This document shows positions 28,180-35,937 of a stretch of 64,000 nt of DNA, one piece after another. Below the pieces are notes generated by a model. It had not been told where the DNA came from. It made no database searches and worked only from the letters and a program-made list of their open reading frames with translations. The stretch's first letter is position 1; every line of letters begins with the position of its first letter. The position numbers and the translations under genes are program-made. Origin of the DNA: Mycolicibacterium gadium (GTDB taxonomy: Bacteria; Actinomycetota; Actinomycetes; Mycobacteriales; Mycobacteriaceae); NCBI RefSeq assembly GCF_010728925.1, contig NZ_AP022608.1, positions 2,728,001 through 2,792,000 on the forward strand, read 5' to 3'.

Positions 28180-28947
28180 ATGTATCTGAGCGCAGAACGG
28201 TTGGCCTTGGCCAACCAGGCGGTACTAGAGACGTTCGAGCAGTGCAGCATCGCGTGGCAAGCGATCCCTCAGTGGGATACCGGCGATCCAGGCCAGATCA
28301 GAGTCGCGGATGGCAAGTTCGCCCCGCCCGGCTTCATCCTGATGGCATCGCAGGAAGAGATGTTCGACGTATCGCTGGCACAGGCGAATGGGCCAACTCC
28401 CGACGCGCTACTCACCGAAGTGATGGCAATCGCCAGGAAGCTAGCGAAGAAGGTTGACGATGACATCCTTCCGGACCTCTACACGGGCGCCGCCACGAGT
28501 CTGGCAACCGATGACACCCTCCAAAATCTGCAAGACCAGCTGGTCCTCGCCCGGGCAACGGTAGAGGATGCCGGCTATCGAGCCCCGTCCTGCCTGATCA
28601 CCAACACGGTCGGTCTTACCAAGCTCACCCAGTTTTCCGGTACGACTCCAATCCTCAAGGAGCTACTCCAAGCAGGGAACATCAATGCCCTGCATCGGAC
28701 ATCGGTCCTCGACCCAGCCGATGCCGACACGCGGTTGGTCGTGATCGGCCGCCGCCGACGGATCGCCCAAGGCGCGGCACCCGAGGCCTCACCAGGAGAA
28801 GAGCCAGTGGACGTCGCAGTCAGCCTCCCGCCCAGTCTGGAGATCGACGGTGAGACCGCTGGGGGCAACATACAGTTCACCGCGCGGATCCGATACGCAT
28901 TGAGGGTCACGGATGCCAACGGCCTCGTTAAGATCAACAAGCCCTAG
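28180..28947 (+). CDS. HK97-fold shell-like protein (encapsulin-like), first gene of operon
   Basis: The protein has 255 residues, from an ATG 9 bases after CGAGGGG; the frame also opens at a GTG at 28171. The layout matches small HK97-fold shells: an N-terminal helix (SAERLALANQAVLETFEQ), a short E-loop-like part, a spine helix (LLTEVMAIARKLAKKVDDDI, about 80-100) and an A-domain helix-strand unit (DDTLQNLQDQLVLARATVED, then GYRAPSCLITNTVGLTKL). A late strand pattern follows (VDVAVSLPPSLEIDG, then IQFTARIRYALRVTD). The length is near family 1 encapsulins. No phage portal, terminase, protease or tail gene lies nearby. Fold assignment is from pattern reading only; a different phage-capsid-derived protein is possible. 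Confidence 0.6.
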   Translation: MYLSAERLALANQAVLETFEQCSIAWQAIPQWDTGDPGQIRVADGKFAPPGFILMASQEEMFDVSLAQANGPTPDALLTEVMAIARKLAKKVDDDILPDLYTGAATSLATDDTLQNLQDQLVLARATVEDAGYRAPSCLITNTVGLTKLTQFSGTTPILKELLQAGNINALHRTSVLDPADADTRLVVIGRRRRIAQGAAPEASPGEEPVDVAVSLPPSLEIDGETAGGNIQFTARIRYALRVTDANGLVKINKP

Positions 28948-30121
28948 CCGACGCGGGGGTAGTGCGATCACGACGGCATGCAATCCGCTCGACGAATATC
29001 TTGCGCTGTGCAAAGAATCCTGTGACCGCGAGATCGAGCGGCTGTACGGGCCGGGTGCACACGGTACGAACGGTCTACACGACCTCATCCTCGACTACCC
29101 CATGCGCGGCGGAAAGGCACTGCGGCCGGCACTGAGCATCGCGACCTGCCTCGGCATCGGCGGCCACCTCGAAGCAGTCCTTCCAACCGCAGCGACGCTC
29201 GAGCTGTACCACAACGCGTTCCTGATCCACGACGACATCGAGGACGAATCATGGTGGCGGCGAGGGAAACCCACACTGCACGTCGACCACGGCGTACCGA
29301 TCGCTGTCAATGTGGGCGATGCGATGCTTTCGCTGTCACTGCAACCGTTGCTGGACAACGTCGAACGGGTAGGACTCGGGCCTGCCCTGCGAATACTGCG
29401 GGCCGTGGCGAAGATGACCCGCCTCACCGTCGACGGTCAGGCGCTGGAACTCGAGTGGATCAGGTCCAACACCTGGCGACTGGACGACGCCGACTACCTC
29501 AAGATGGTCGAACTCAAGACCAGCTGGTATTCGTTCATCACACCGCTACAGGCCGGCGCAATCGCGGCGGGCGCGACGCCCGAGATGGTGGCCCCGTTGG
29601 AGTCTCTCGGACGTCACCTTGGAGCGGCCTTCCAGATCACCGACGACTTACTGAACCTCCGTGGGGACCCGCAGGAATACGGCAAAGAGATCGGCGGTGA
29701 CCTCTGGGAGGGCAAGCGGACTCTGATGCTCTTGCACGCCCTGCGTAGTGCCGAACCGTCCGACCAGGCACGTGCGGTAACGATCCTCGCCAAACGCCGC
29801 CCCGGCTCGGATGGCGAGTTGGAGTTCACGGAGCTGCTGGATCGTCTCACCGCGCACGGACAGTTGTCCGCGTCAGGGCGGGCCGAAATCGAGACGCACC
29901 TACAAGGTCAGCGTCGCGCGGAAGCGAAGAGCCTCAACGAGATTCAATGGCTTCACGACTTGATGCACCAGGTCGGCTCGCTCAAACACGCGCGAGATGT
30001 CGCAGCCGGACATGCACGGAAAGCATCGACCGCGCTGGCGGGCCTCGACTGGTTGCCGCACAGCCGCCACCGCGACATGCTGGCCGACCTGGTGGATTAC
30101 GTTCACGGGCGGACCCGATGA
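28913..30121 (+). CDS. polyprenyl (geranylgeranyl-type) diphosphate synthase
   Basis: The 402-residue protein has both aspartate-rich motifs of trans-prenyl synthases: DDIEDE at residue 107 and DDLLNLRGD at residue 244. GGKALRPALS supplies the Lys/Arg diphosphate site and GKRTLMLLHAL is conserved. It condenses isopentenyl diphosphate units onto an allylic primer; product length cannot be read from sequence. No in-frame start exists between 28947 and the first domain, so the ATG at 28913, inside the shell gene, is best, with GAGGG just upstream. The N-terminal 20 residues are Ser/Arg-rich and unstructured-looking. The 90-residue C-terminal extension is longer than usual. Confidence 0.9.
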   Translation: MPTASLRSTSPSRRGGSAITTACNPLDEYLALCKESCDREIERLYGPGAHGTNGLHDLILDYPMRGGKALRPALSIATCLGIGGHLEAVLPTAATLELYHNAFLIHDDIEDESWWRRGKPTLHVDHGVPIAVNVGDAMLSLSLQPLLDNVERVGLGPALRILRAVAKMTRLTVDGQALELEWIRSNTWRLDDADYLKMVELKTSWYSFITPLQAGAIAAGATPEMVAPLESLGRHLGAAFQITDDLLNLRGDPQEYGKEIGGDLWEGKRTLMLLHALRSAEPSDQARAVTILAKRRPGSDGELEFTELLDRLTAHGQLSASGRAEIETHLQGQRRAEAKSLNEIQWLHDLMHQVGSLKHARDVAAGHARKASTALAGLDWLPHSRHRDMLADLVDYVHGRTR

Positions 30122-30576
30122 CCCCTGAGACCTTGCTCGGCATGTTGGCTGAGCTAGAGCGGATCCGAGAACTCACACTCGACGTGATCGACCGTGAGAC
30201 ACCGCAGTTGCGCCCTGCCCCGTCGGAAACCGCCAGCGAAGCCGAGCGAGCCACACTAGATCTGCTTCTCGGCGCGCGCCGAGCAGTCCTCGGCAACCCC
30301 GCGACGGCCCGACGACTGCATGACCTCCTCGTTGCCGAGGGTCAGCGCTACGCGGCCACTCCTCGCGGGGTCCGACTGCGCGACGCATTGGTCGCGTCCG
30401 AAGCAGTGGAGAACCTGCGACGCGTCTGGGAGATGTTGAGCCTCAACGTCCTCGACGGTCCCGCGGCGCCGAACGCCGCACCCGACGCGTGGGCTGACCT
30501 GTTGGCAGACGCCGTCATCGGGCACGGCCTCGATGACTCCGTTCTGGCTCGTATGAGGCCCGAGGGATCAGCATGA
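30118..30576 (+). CDS. helical protein of unknown function in shell operon
   Basis: The 152-residue protein begins MTPETLLGMLAELERIRELT from an ATG overlapping the prenyl synthase stop (ATGA). It is predicted mostly alpha-helical, acidic and Ala/Leu-rich (ATLDLLLGARRAVLG, ENLRRVWEMLSLNVL), with no signal peptide, membrane helix or catalytic motif that I recognise. Tight coupling on both sides indicates it works with the shell/prenyl genes. It could be an adaptor, cargo or regulatory subunit; that is inference only. Confidence 0.75.
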   Translation: MTPETLLGMLAELERIRELTLDVIDRETPQLRPAPSETASEAERATLDLLLGARRAVLGNPATARRLHDLLVAEGQRYAATPRGVRLRDALVASEAVENLRRVWEMLSLNVLDGPAAPNAAPDAWADLLADAVIGHGLDDSVLARMRPEGSA

Positions 30577-30851
30577 CGCTCACCGACCCCCGCGAGGCAC
30601 TCGCGGATCAGAGTAATTTCATCGGCTATCTGGTGGGCCTGGCCGGCATCGCCCGGGTTGTCAATGCACTGGCTGACGGGCACCTCGGATCTGCGCAGTG
30701 CCGAGATCCGGATGACTTCGTTTACGCCCTGCTAGGACTTGCCAGTGTCGGTGCCGGAATCGAACGACTCGCCTACCGCTCTGCGCCACAACCGAATCCC
30801 GTTGCGGAGACGTCGACACCAGCCACACCGACCACGCGATGGCTACGATGA
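30573..30851 (+). CDS. small protein with two hydrophobic helices, unknown function
   Basis: The 92-residue protein starts MTLTDPREALADQSN with its ATG overlapping the previous stop (ATGA). Two hydrophobic or amphipathic stretches (FIGYLVGLAGIARVVNALADG and FVYALLGLASVGAGIERLAY) could be membrane hairpins or a helical bundle. A Pro/Thr-rich tail follows. No family is recognised. It is coupled to the CrtC-like gene downstream. Confidence 0.7.
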   Translation: MTLTDPREALADQSNFIGYLVGLAGIARVVNALADGHLGSAQCRDPDDFVYALLGLASVGAGIERLAYRSAPQPNPVAETSTPATPTTRWLR

Positions 30852-31870
30852 GCGCGCTGCTCGCACGCAACGACTTCCTCCGCGCCCCGGTACTGACGGC
30901 CGCGCGGTCCGCGGATTTCAAAGAATGGCATCATTTCGTCGTTCACGGACGAGATGTGCGTCTGTTGATCAATTTCAGCCTCAACCACGAGGTGCTGGGG
31001 GCGGACGAGGCCCGACTTGCGCCACGCGTCATCGTGATCGCCCACGACGACGACTGGACCGGCGCCGTCGAACGCTTCGACGAGCGTGCGCTGCACACCT
31101 CGGCGGATCTGGGTGAACTCGCCATCGGCGGGAATCGCATGACGATCATGCCCGACGGTTATCGGGTGACAATCGATCTGCCCAACAGAGGCATTCAGGG
31201 CGTCATGCATTTCACCTCCCAAAGTCGACCATTCGTGGTACGCAACCAGCCGCTGGGGGAAGGCCGAATCAGCTGGCTCTTCGTGCCGCGGCTGCGCGCA
31301 CAGGGCTGGCTCCGCATCGGAAGCAGGGAGCATCGTTTGAACGATGACCTTGCTTATCACGACCACAACTGGGGTCGGTTCCGGTGGGGCGGTGACTTCA
31401 GCTGGGTGTGGGGCACGCTGCTGCCCGCCGAACGCGGAAACCCTTGGTCGATGGTCTTTCTGCAGACGACCGACCGGAACCGGCTGCGCTGTCTTTCCAA
31501 AGCGCTCTACGTCTGGCACCACGACGAGCCCGCTGCCATCTTCCGGCACGCGGCAGTTCAGACACGTTCGAGTGGAACGCTCGCCCGCATAGCGGACTGC
31601 ACCCTGCCGCCTCCGATGCGAATGCTGCTGGACGGGGAGGTGCCCGGGGTGCCGGAACAGGTGGATGTCACCGCGAGCAGGGCCGACGATGAAGTGCATG
31701 CGAGGTTCTACTCGCACTCTTATGCCCGTCTAGCACAGCCGAGCGAGGTATACCTCGATCGATCAACTGTGCTGTGTGAAACTGGTGGCACGACCCGAGT
31801 GAGGGGTGCGATCAACGGCGAGGCCTTCGACTTTGTCGGCACCGGAGTATTCGAGTTCCTCTATGGCTGA
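30848..31870 (+). CDS. CrtC/AttH-like (hydroxyneurosporene synthase family) protein
   Basis: The protein has 340 residues. The ATG at 30848 overlaps the previous stop (ATGA), matching the other junctions; an ATG nine bases earlier is also in frame. The signature YHDHNWGRFRWGGDFSWVWG at about 170-189 is the hallmark of the CrtC/AttH lipocalin-like family, which includes carotenoid 1,2-hydratase. The beta-rich sequence fits a tandem calycin fold that holds a hydrophobic ligand. Given the prenyl synthase and desaturase-like neighbours, a polyprenyl or carotenoid-like substrate is likely, but hydratase activity cannot be assured. Confidence 0.8.
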   Translation: MSALLARNDFLRAPVLTAARSADFKEWHHFVVHGRDVRLLINFSLNHEVLGADEARLAPRVIVIAHDDDWTGAVERFDERALHTSADLGELAIGGNRMTIMPDGYRVTIDLPNRGIQGVMHFTSQSRPFVVRNQPLGEGRISWLFVPRLRAQGWLRIGSREHRLNDDLAYHDHNWGRFRWGGDFSWVWGTLLPAERGNPWSMVFLQTTDRNRLRCLSKALYVWHHDEPAAIFRHAAVQTRSSGTLARIADCTLPPPMRMLLDGEVPGVPEQVDVTASRADDEVHARFYSHSYARLAQPSEVYLDRSTVLCETGGTTRVRGAINGEAFDFVGTGVFEFLYG

Positions 31871-32270
31871 ACGTATTTCATCGCTCTTGCGACGATCGGT
31901 CGAGTACCTGGAGAAGGAGGTGCCCGATAGCTATCGGTTACTGGTCGCCCAGCTCGGCCCGATGGTAGTCGAACTGGAGGTCGACGGCGAGCTGTTCTCG
32001 CTCCGAGGCGGTGACAGTCTCGAGGTCTGCGACGGAGCCGCAGAGCCCGGCGGCGTCCGGATTCACACCAGCCGGGCGGTCATCCTCGATCTTGTCGACG
32101 CTCGGAAGGGGCTCGCTGATGCCGTGGAGACAGGCGGTGTTTCCGTGAACGGTTCACTCGACGACATCGAGCGCGCACACGAGTCGCTGCGAGCGTACGT
32201 CCACGCCGCAGTTCGGGCACCTTCGCAGCCCGCACTGCTGGCCGAACTTCGCGCGGGTGAGCATGACTGA
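31863..32270 (+). CDS. SCP2-like sterol/lipid-carrier domain protein
   Basis: The 135-residue protein begins MAERISSLLRRSVEYLEKE; its ATG overlaps the CrtC-like stop by eight bases. LVAQLGPMVVELEVDGELFSLRGGD and VRIHTSRAVILDLVDARKGLADAVETG match the SCP2 alpha/beta fold, which forms a hydrophobic tunnel. A helical tail follows. Such proteins bind lipids, sterols or isoprenoids. Here it could present a prenyl intermediate to the FAD enzyme encoded next, with which it overlaps by eight bases. Confidence 0.75.
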   Translation: MAERISSLLRRSVEYLEKEVPDSYRLLVAQLGPMVVELEVDGELFSLRGGDSLEVCDGAAEPGGVRIHTSRAVILDLVDARKGLADAVETGGVSVNGSLDDIERAHESLRAYVHAAVRAPSQPALLAELRAGEHD

Positions 32271-35200
32271 GCACATAACGACCCCGGCGTCGCATGAGCG
32301 GCGCCCCACGGTGGCGGTTCTCGGAGCCGGAATCGCGGGACTCACTGCCGCGCACGAACTCGCCGAGCGCGGCTTTGTCGTCACGGTGTACGAATCACGA
32401 CCCGATGAACGAAACGGATTGGGATCCTCACCGCCAGGGACGTACCCACCGGTCAAACTCGGAGGACTTGCGGCCTCGCAGTATTCGACGGTGGGCACGC
32501 GCGACGGGAGCCAAGCCGAATTGCGTCCATTCCCCGGCAGACGTGGGCAGCCATGCGCTCCTCGGAATGTGGTTGCAGGAGAACATGGGTTCCGGTTCTT
32601 CCCGGCGTTCTACCTACACATTTGGGACCTGTTTCAGCGGATACCCGTTTATCAGCCGATCCCGACTGCAGGCGGCACGACCTGCTGGACACCGACTTCG
32701 CGGACGGTCTATGACAACGTGCGGCGAATCGTCACCAAGGGCATCACGGTTGAGGGTCGGCCTTCCCTCGTGTTTCCCAGCGAGCTCCCTCGAAGCTACG
32801 GCGAGTTCCTGGGAACTCTCAAGCAACTCGGGATCTTGGGCTTCAGCGCGAGCGACATCGCGACGTATCTGGGCAGGCTCGTCAGCTACCTGACCACGAG
32901 TCCGCTGCGTCGCGAAAGGGAACTGCAGAACCTGTCCGCCTACGACTTCTTGGTCGGATACGACAGCAGGACGGGGGTCAACCGGTTCGCCTACACGCCA
33001 CAATGCGACACCATGCTTCGCCAGATGCCCAGAATTCTGGTCGCTCTCGATTCGTTCTGGGGCGACGCGCGCACCAACATGAGCACGTATCTACAGCTCT
33101 ACCTGAACATGGATCGCCGCGACAACAAGGCCGATGGTGTGCTCAACGGTCCCACCACCGAATCATGGTTGGACCACTGGTATCGGTACCTCGTCGTACT
33201 CGGCGTCCGTTTCGTTCACGGTGCGGCGACATGTCTCGACTCACCGGCGCACGACCCGACCCTTCCGCCACATTTACGGCCTCGCGCGCAGATCACGTTG
33301 GCCGACGGCACCCGCCTGACTCCCGACTACACGGTCGTCGCCGTCGACGCCCCGGGAGCCGAGTACATCACCGCCCAGCTGCGCGCGGCGGGCACCGGCG
33401 GCGCCGTCGCGGAGCTCGACGGTTTCACCACGACGCCGCCCCCGCCCGATGGTCCCTTGCAGCCCAACACAACTCGGACCCAGGCACGGCGGGATCCCTA
33501 CTCGATGGATGAGATGGGAAGGGTGCCGTGGGATCGATTCCAGACGTTGTGCGGCATCCAGTACTACTTCGATACCGAATTTCAGCTGCTCCGCGGCCAC
33601 CTGTTGCTGACCGACACCGAGTGGGCGCTGTCCTCGATCAACCAGAGCGGACTGTGGGAGACGCAACGGGTTCTCGATCCTGACGGCCACATCTCGGTGC
33701 TCTCGGTGGACATCGGGGATTTCAACACCCCGTCGCGTCATCTCATCGACGAGTTCGGCCGGGGGAAAATGGCACGGGACTGCACTGCCGACGAGATCGC
33801 TGCCGAGGTGTGGCGCCAGATCGTCTCAGCCCTCACAGGCAGCGCGGGGTCCACCGATGACCAGATCATGCCGTGCCCCGTCTGGTATGCGCTCGATCGC
33901 AGCCTGGTCATGGCCGGAGGCCCCGGTCAGGGCCAGGGTCGCGTGGTGCGCAACGAGTCACCGTATCTCGTTCCCATCGTCGGCGACTGGAACAACCGCC
34001 CTGGCAGCGAACCATGGAATCCGCACGGATCATCGCTCATCAACGTGCCGGCCGACGACGCGTGGCGCGAAGACCTGGAACTGCGAAACGTGTGGCAGGC
34101 CCGCCATGGTGGCTATCAAGTGCACAACAACTCGGTCGTCTTCGCCGGGACATGGACCAAGACGTTCACTCGGGTCACATCAATGGAGTCGGCGTGCGAG
34201 TCCGGACGCCACGCCGTCAATGCCATTCTCGACCACTATATTTGGGTCGAGTCGGGTGGTGTCGATCGCCGGGAGCAGCTGAGGCCGCTGGCGTGGGAGT
34301 TTCCCTTCGGCTTTGTCGATCAAGGCCTTTCGAGCCCGATCCGGATGCCATCACCGGCCGGCGACTACTGCTACGTGTTTGACATCGAGAACCGCGAACC
34401 CGCCGAGACCCGCCCACTGCGCATGCTCGACACCCAACTGACGCTGCAATCGCTGCCCCATGCACTGGACACCTCAGCGGTGCCACTTATCCCTGGAGGT
34501 CAACAAATGTTCACACCCACAGCGGATTACCAGCAGCAGATGCTTGCCTATCTCCAAACGTGGCGGCATCTCCTCGACCAGTGGACGGCGATGGCGACCG
34601 CACTGCCCTCCACGTTCGCCCAGTATGGGATGCCAGTTGTGCCGCCGCTCACGGCACCGCCGCCGCTCGTGGGACCGCCGTCGCCGCTGGGTCCACCCCC
34701 GGCGGCGCCCGCGTCTTCCGCGCCGCCCGACTACACGCAGCAGTTGTTCGCCTCGCTTCAGGCATGGCGGCAGTACCTAGAGCAGGTGACGGCCGGGCAG
34801 CCTGGAGTTCCGCCATCGCCGCCGCCACCGACCGCTGGGCCCGCCGCCCAGGGCGGCACCGCCAACCAGAGCGGTCAAGCTCGTCCGGTCTATACGACCA
34901 ACGCGGCCCCGCCCGCCGTTCACGACGGTTCAAAAGGTGTCTTGTCCGCCGCGGCCTACGGGGCTTCGGACACGTGGCCACCACGGCCAGCAGAAATGAG
35001 ATACCGCGAAACAGACAGCATGGTCCCCGGGGAGAACGTGCCGGCCCACCCGGGAGTTGCACTCAAAGAACAGCATGGGTACAGGCCCCCGCCGAGAGAA
35101 GACTTCCATATGGCCCAGGACCCGGCTCAGATCCTGGAGATGGAGCGGCTTCTCGACGCGAAGGGTTCAGCGGCCACGGCATTTCGCCAAGTGGTCGAAC

Positions 35201-35307
35201 GCCTCGACCCTGATATGACGCCGCGAGTAGAGGCGAAGTCGCTCTACACCATCGCCCAAGCAGCGGCGCCCAAAATCCGAGACGCCGGCCAAACCACTTC
35301 GCCCTAA
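32263..35307 (+). CDS. large FAD-dependent desaturase-like oxidoreductase with Pro-rich repeat tail
   Basis: The protein has 1014 residues. The ATG at 32263 overlaps the SCP2 stop; a GTG two codons earlier is possible. Residues 15-45 form a Rossmann FAD site (VAVLGAGIAGLTAAHELAERG, then YESR), followed by GEHGFRFFPAFYLHIWDLFQRIP. This pattern is shared with phytoene desaturase/HpnE-like amine oxidases. The catalytic part ends near 740. Residues 749-1014 are a low-complexity Pro/Ala tail with two 22-residue repeats, D755-A776 and D823-A844, identical at 13 positions (DYxQQxxAxLQxWRxxLxQxTA). A final helical segment (ILEMERLLDAKG to the end) closes it. The tail may dock the enzyme to the shell or cluster it. 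Confidence 0.85.
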   Translation: MTEHITTPASHERRPTVAVLGAGIAGLTAAHELAERGFVVTVYESRPDERNGLGSSPPGTYPPVKLGGLAASQYSTVGTRDGSQAELRPFPGRRGQPCAPRNVVAGEHGFRFFPAFYLHIWDLFQRIPVYQPIPTAGGTTCWTPTSRTVYDNVRRIVTKGITVEGRPSLVFPSELPRSYGEFLGTLKQLGILGFSASDIATYLGRLVSYLTTSPLRRERELQNLSAYDFLVGYDSRTGVNRFAYTPQCDTMLRQMPRILVALDSFWGDARTNMSTYLQLYLNMDRRDNKADGVLNGPTTESWLDHWYRYLVVLGVRFVHGAATCLDSPAHDPTLPPHLRPRAQITLADGTRLTPDYTVVAVDAPGAEYITAQLRAAGTGGAVAELDGFTTTPPPPDGPLQPNTTRTQARRDPYSMDEMGRVPWDRFQTLCGIQYYFDTEFQLLRGHLLLTDTEWALSSINQSGLWETQRVLDPDGHISVLSVDIGDFNTPSRHLIDEFGRGKMARDCTADEIAAEVWRQIVSALTGSAGSTDDQIMPCPVWYALDRSLVMAGGPGQGQGRVVRNESPYLVPIVGDWNNRPGSEPWNPHGSSLINVPADDAWREDLELRNVWQARHGGYQVHNNSVVFAGTWTKTFTRVTSMESACESGRHAVNAILDHYIWVESGGVDRREQLRPLAWEFPFGFVDQGLSSPIRMPSPAGDYCYVFDIENREPAETRPLRMLDTQLTLQSLPHALDTSAVPLIPGGQQMFTPTADYQQQMLAYLQTWRHLLDQWTAMATALPSTFAQYGMPVVPPLTAPPPLVGPPSPLGPPPAAPASSAPPDYTQQLFASLQAWRQYLEQVTAGQPGVPPSPPPPTAGPAAQGGTANQSGQARPVYTTNAAPPAVHDGSKGVLSAAAYGASDTWPPRPAEMRYRETDSMVPGENVPAHPGVALKEQHGYRPPPREDFHMAQDPAQILEMERLLDAKGSAATAFRQVVERLDPDMTPRVEAKSLYTIAQAAAPKIRDAGQTTSP
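34525..34794 (+). repeat. two-copy 22-residue motif encoded in the oxidoreductase tail
   Basis: Copy 1 is 34525-34590 and copy 2 is 34729-34794, separated by a Pro-rich linker of 46 codons. Shared residues are D-Y-x-Q-Q, A-x-L-Q-x-W-R, L-x-Q and T-A. Short aromatic/Gln helices spaced by disordered linker resemble scaffold or cargo-docking repeats. Confidence 0.75.
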
Positions 35308-35308
35308 C

Positions 35309-35863
35309 TCAACTCTCTTTCGCGCGCCGCTCCCGATAGGCCGCGACATGTTGACGGTTGCCGCAGTTTCCGGTGTCGCAGAACTTCCCTGAGCGATTTC
35401 GCGAAAGGTCCACCAGCACCGCTTCGCAATCGGACGCCGCGCAGATCTTGAGCCGCCGCAGCTCTCCGATACGAATCAGGTCGGCCAGCGCCATGGCCAT
35501 CTCGGCGCCCATCCGCTGCCAGAGCGGATCGTGCACGGACGCGAGATGCAGATGCCACTCCGGCATCTCCGGATGTCGGGTCAGCCACGGCGACGCCTCG
35601 GTGTCACTCAGCAGAGCATTCACCTGAGCAACGGCTTGTTCCTCGTCGCCGGCGACCGCCCAGATCTTGCCGAGCCGTTTCCGTAGGCGATGCACCGAAT
35701 CGAGTTCGGCATCGTCGCGGTCGCGCCTGCCGGTCCAGCCGAAACCGTCGAGGTAGACATCGAGCTCCGCAAGGCTCCCAAGCTGCTCGCCATCGATCCG
35801 ATCGCTGTTGATCAGCACACATGCCGCCCGCAGTGTGAGCTCGGTGTCATGACTGAAAAGCAT
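35309..35863 (-). CDS. ABATE/CGNR zinc-finger putative transcriptional regulator
   Basis: The 184-residue protein begins MLFSHDTELTLRAACVLINS from the ATG at 35863; an ATG three codons earlier at 35872 is closer to the AAGGGGG ribosome site. The N-terminal stress-type ABATE region is followed by a treble-clef finger, LKICAASDCEAVLVD then GKFCDTGNCGNRQHVAAYRERR, whose CGNR tetrad gives the family name. Its stop lies one base from that of the convergent oxidoreductase. It is divergent from the EamA transporter and may control it through the GTCATGAC sites between them. Confidence 0.88.
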   Translation of the reverse strand: MLFSHDTELTLRAACVLINSDRIDGEQLGSLAELDVYLDGFGWTGRRDRDDAELDSVHRLRKRLGKIWAVAGDEEQAVAQVNALLSDTEASPWLTRHPEMPEWHLHLASVHDPLWQRMGAEMAMALADLIRIGELRRLKICAASDCEAVLVDLSRNRSGKFCDTGNCGNRQHVAAYRERRAKES

Positions 35864-35898
35864 TTGACTCATGACCCCCTTCCGGCTAGCGTCATGAC
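35846..35898. promoter_or_regulatory. three phased GTCATGAC-type palindromes
   Basis: GTCATGAC occurs at 35846-35853 and 35891-35898. A one-mismatch copy, CTCATGAC, lies at 35868-35875. Spacing is 22 and 23 bp, close to two helical turns. They cover the start of the CGNR gene and the divergent promoter region of the EamA gene, as expected for an autoregulator. The binding protein is inferred to be the CGNR regulator. Confidence 0.5.
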
Positions 35899-35937
35899 CA
35901 AAGTTGATTTTACTCATTACATGCCGGAGGTGCACCC

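Noticed and set aside
28180..28947. Interpretation as a remnant prophage capsid gene
   Set aside because: No terminase, portal, maturation protease, tail or integrase genes lie nearby, and the gene is tightly coupled to metabolic genes.
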